Shown: positions 42,067 to 44,275 of the stretch, piece after piece
Numbering within the stretch: the stretch's first letter is position 1
Layout: each line of letters begins with the position of its first letter
Assembly: GCF_001278945.1 (NCBI RefSeq)
Contig: NZ_LGRV01000009.1
Coordinates: forward strand, 54,499-98,773
DNA length: 44,275 nucleotides
From: Lysinibacillus contaminans
GTDB lineage: Bacteria; Bacillota; Bacilli; Bacillales_A; Planococcaceae
Direction of reading: 5' to 3'
Made by a program: the position numbers and the translations under genes
The notes under the pieces: model-generated
What the model saw: only the letters and a program-made list of their open reading frames with translations
The model's database searches: none
Told to the model about the DNA's origin: nothing

Positions 42067-43914
42067 GTGCAACTTACTTTAACATTTCTTATTTTAGGGG
42101 CGACGATTTTTGCATTTATGACGAACCGTGTAAGATCGGATCTCGTAGCCATTGTGTCACTCCTAGCGTTTGTCATTACGGATATTTTGACTCCAGCAGA
42201 AGCACTGGCGGGTTTTTCAAACTCTGTTGTCCTTATGATAGCGGGGCTTTTTGTAGTCGGTGCAGGAATATTGCGCACAGGACTTGCTGGGATGGCCGGA
42301 AAGCTATTACTAAAATGGTCGGGCGATAGTGAGCTGAAGTTATTTGTGCTACTACTGGTTATTGTTGGTTCGGTAGGTGCTTTTATGAGTAATACGGGTA
42401 CGGTAGCTCTCATGATGCCGATAGTTGTCAGTATCGCTATTAGTATAAAGGAAAGTCCGTCGAAATTTTTACTGCCACTTTCTTATGTCGCGAGCTTATC
42501 AGGGTTGATCACTTTGATAGCGTCGCCGCCGAATCTAATTGTCAGTCAATTACTCGTGGATCGAGGCTATGACAAACTTGGCTTTTTTGAGATAACACCC
42601 ATTGGTATTGTCGGTATGATTGTCGGGATTACCTATTTAGTGCTCGTTCGTAATATACTTCTGCCAAAAGACAAAAGCCGTACGCAAACAAAAGCCGGCT
42701 ATAAGTTATCACCGAAAAAAATAATTAAACAATATGATTTAGGTAATCGTCTGTTTAAAATGCATGTGCCGGAGAATTCAGAGATTATTGATATACCTTT
42801 AGCTGAACTGAAGTTACCAGCAAAGTATGCCCTCTGTATTATGAAAATTCATCGCAAGTCGCATGAAGGCATAAATTTATTGCCAATGACATTTCAGGAA
42901 ATGGCTGGGCCGACAAGCGTTATGCATGCGACGGACGAGCTATATGTACAAGGTGAAGAAGCGGACATTAAACGCTTTGTTGCGGATTATGGTCTGAAAA
43001 TGGAGGAACTAGTGGATGGGGCGGAGGATGAGCTTGTATCGAAGCATCTTGGCATTGCGGAAGTATTGTTGACGCCTAACTCAAGCTTTATCAATGAAAC
43101 GGTTAGTTCACTAGGATTCCGTGAAAAATACAATCTTAATATTATCGGCATTAACCACAAAGGTGGCTATAAGTTACAGGATATGGCGGATCATAAGCTG
43201 AAATTTGGAGATGCCATTTTAGTGCAAGGTGCTTGGGATGAAATTGTATTACTTGCACGTGAGACGCAAGATGTAGTTGTTGTTGGTCAGCCGAAAGAGC
43301 ACGCAAGTATTGCCGCAGCAACAGGGAAGGCGGGCATTGCAGGTGTGATCATGTTATTCATGATTGGTTTAATGGCCTTCGAAATTTTCCCAGCGGTTAT
43401 TTCGGTCATGATTGGTGCAGTACTCATGATCTTGACTGGATGTCTGCGCAATATGGATGACGCGTATAGCCATATGAATTTTGAAAGTATCATTTTGGTA
43501 GCCGCAATGCTTCCGATGGCGACTGCACTTGAAAAAACAGGTGGTATGGTCATTTTATCGAACGGTATTATTGATACGCTCGGAGGTTACGGACCGTATG
43601 GAGTTTTAATCGGAATCTATGTATTAACAGTAATTTTTGGCCAGTTTATTAGTAATACGGCGACGGCTGTTTTATTTGCTCCAATTGCCATGAACGCGGC
43701 AATTGCGATGGATGCTTCGCCGACAACATTTATGGTGGGCGTAGCAGTAGCGGCAAGTATGGCGTTTGCAACACCGATTTCTTCGCCGACGAATGCACTT
43801 GTCATGACAGCAGGTGGCTATAAATTTATGGACTTCGTTAAAATCGGTGTACCATTGCAAGTTCTGATGTTCATCGTGATGATGCTTGCTGTACCATTCT
43901 TCTTCCCGTTCTAA
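42067..43914 (+). CDS. SLC13/DASS-type permease with two TrkA-C (RCK_C) domains
   Basis: An integral membrane protein of 615 residues. Two membrane halves, about 1-200 and 415-615, each carry the family Ser-Asn-Thr motif (MSNTGTVALMMPIV; ISNTATAVLFAPIA). Between them lie two cytoplasmic RCK_C regulatory domains, about 229-315 and 329-405 (FINETVSSLGFREKYNLNIIGINHKGG area, seen as INETVSSLGFREKYNLNIIG; LKFGDAILVQG). Members move sulfate, phosphate or di/tricarboxylates with sodium. The substrate is not readable here. The start is a GTG at 42067, with AAAGGA about 11 bases upstream. It follows the hut genes after a probable terminator, at the place where other bacilli carry hutG and hutM, so a link to histidine use is possible but unproven. 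Confidence 0.88.
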   Translation: MQLTLTFLILGATIFAFMTNRVRSDLVAIVSLLAFVITDILTPAEALAGFSNSVVLMIAGLFVVGAGILRTGLAGMAGKLLLKWSGDSELKLFVLLLVIVGSVGAFMSNTGTVALMMPIVVSIAISIKESPSKFLLPLSYVASLSGLITLIASPPNLIVSQLLVDRGYDKLGFFEITPIGIVGMIVGITYLVLVRNILLPKDKSRTQTKAGYKLSPKKIIKQYDLGNRLFKMHVPENSEIIDIPLAELKLPAKYALCIMKIHRKSHEGINLLPMTFQEMAGPTSVMHATDELYVQGEEADIKRFVADYGLKMEELVDGAEDELVSKHLGIAEVLLTPNSSFINETVSSLGFREKYNLNIIGINHKGGYKLQDMADHKLKFGDAILVQGAWDEIVLLARETQDVVVVGQPKEHASIAAATGKAGIAGVIMLFMIGLMAFEIFPAVISVMIGAVLMILTGCLRNMDDAYSHMNFESIILVAAMLPMATALEKTGGMVILSNGIIDTLGGYGPYGVLIGIYVLTVIFGQFISNTATAVLFAPIAMNAAIAMDASPTTFMVGVAVAASMAFATPISSPTNALVMTAGGYKFMDFVKIGVPLQVLMFIVMMLAVPFFFPF

Positions 43915-43943
43915 AAAACTCGGCGCCTATGCCGAGTTTTTTT
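43913..43943 (+). terminator. terminator overlapping the permease stop codon
   Basis: AAAAAACTCGGC (43913-43924) pairs with GCCGAGTTTTTT (43931-43942) around GCCTAT, ending in a T tract. The A of the stop codon TAA is part of the stem. Confidence 0.9.
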
Positions 43944-44172
43944 AAAATATAAGCAAGTATAGAAAATAAACATTCCAAACGTTATTCTTAGAAAAGCTCT
44001 TGAAGAAGCTATCGTTTTTTTTATTCGATTGGTATGTTAAGTTTGGAATAAGTAAAGTGAGATGGTTTTCAAAAGGAGTCTAGAATAAGAAAATCCCGAA
44101 AAGTTGACGGGGTTATTATATAGGAAGTTTTTCTTGAATATAAAAAAAGAATAAAAAACTTTTAAAAAGCTG
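43944..44172. other. AT-rich spacer before the rRNA promoter
   Basis: No gene is seen. A distant 8-bp inverted pair TTCCAAAC/GTTTGGAA occurs (around 43974 and 44040). A TTGACG at 44104-44109 has no -10 at the right distance. Such AT-rich upstream DNA commonly enhances rRNA promoters. Confidence 0.45.
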
Positions 44173-44204
44173 TTGACCTTTCGTTATTAAGCGTGTAATA
44201 TAAT
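44173..44204 (+). promoter_or_regulatory. rRNA operon promoter
   Basis: TTGACC (44173-44178) is followed by TAATAT (44196-44201, 17-base spacer), which overlaps a TATAAT (44199-44204, 20-base spacer). It sits directly upstream of an rRNA-type leader. Confidence 0.65.
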
Positions 44205-44275
44205 ACAAGTCGCCAAGAGGTGATGCACTAAACGAAAAAATGAACCTTGAAAACTGAACATGCAAAACGTAATCA
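44205..44275 (+). other. leader of an rRNA operon (16S gene just beyond the window)
   Basis: The motif AACCTTGAAAACTGAACA (44243-44260) is the conserved leader/spacer sequence found before 16S and 23S genes in bacilli. The 16S rRNA itself is not in the window. Confidence 0.7.

Noticed and set aside
1..44275. CRISPR arrays, tRNA genes, insertion sequences or prophage genes
   Set aside because: None were seen: no regularly spaced direct repeats, no cloverleaf-like segments and no transposase, integrase or phage structural motifs apart from the uncertain remnant near 15.4 kb.

Overview
The window looks like a chromosomal segment of a low-GC, spore-former-type Gram-positive bacterium (Bacillota), most likely Bacillaceae/Planococcaceae and Lysinibacillus-like. 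The reasons are strong AGGAGG-type ribosome binding sites, several TTG/GTG starts, SLH-domain surface proteins, a YvbH-type PH protein, a HemAT-type globin sensor, and a hut operon followed by an rRNA-type promoter and leader at the right edge. I see no phage, insertion sequence, CRISPR array or tRNA. The genus is inferred, not proven.

Layout. 1-2.5 kb: an ECF sigma factor with its membrane anti-sigma protein, then a PH-domain protein. 2.6-7.9 kb: acetamidase/formamidase, an HPP membrane protein, an unrecognised 491-residue protein whose coding sequence carries a dense cluster of DnaA-box-like 9-mers, and a CaiB/BaiF protein with alpha-methylacyl-CoA racemase residues. 8.3-9.9 kb: a membrane diguanylate cyclase. 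10.4-23 kb: a surface-protein block with an SLH protein of 1451 residues, a secreted FIVAR-repeat protein, and an SLH/transglutaminase-like protein of 1761 residues whose catalytic Cys position is Ser. 23.3-35 kb: an AEC transporter and a sensory block of three chemoreceptors (one a soluble globin-coupled sensor), an EAL protein, a PAS-GGDEF protein, a MerR regulator with a cobalamin-domain-like C-terminus, and a TspO-like membrane protein. 35.2-36.8 kb: catalase with a PerR-like box upstream. 37.4-43.9 kb: hutH-hutU-hutI, with hutI interrupted by one in-frame TAA, then an SLC13-type permease. 44.17-44.28 kb: the promoter and leader of an rRNA operon whose 16S gene would start just outside the window.

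How the parts fit. The sensory block combines c-di-GMP synthesis and breakdown with chemotaxis-type sensing. Several members bind tetrapyrroles or resemble families that do (globin sensor, B12-domain-like MerR regulator, TspO-like protein, catalase). The MerR gene and the globin sensor are divergent and share a 213-bp region with repeated TTGTAyAA-like elements and a TTGACA promoter with a MerR-like long spacer. The most unusual non-genic signal is the DnaA-box cluster at 5661-5808 (three exact TTATNCACA-type boxes plus a TTATGCACA box and three near matches, including a 30-bp near-palindrome), with a second inverted pair of exact boxes at 701-734.

All calls come from reading the sequence only. 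Family assignments rest on recognised motifs, not on searches.
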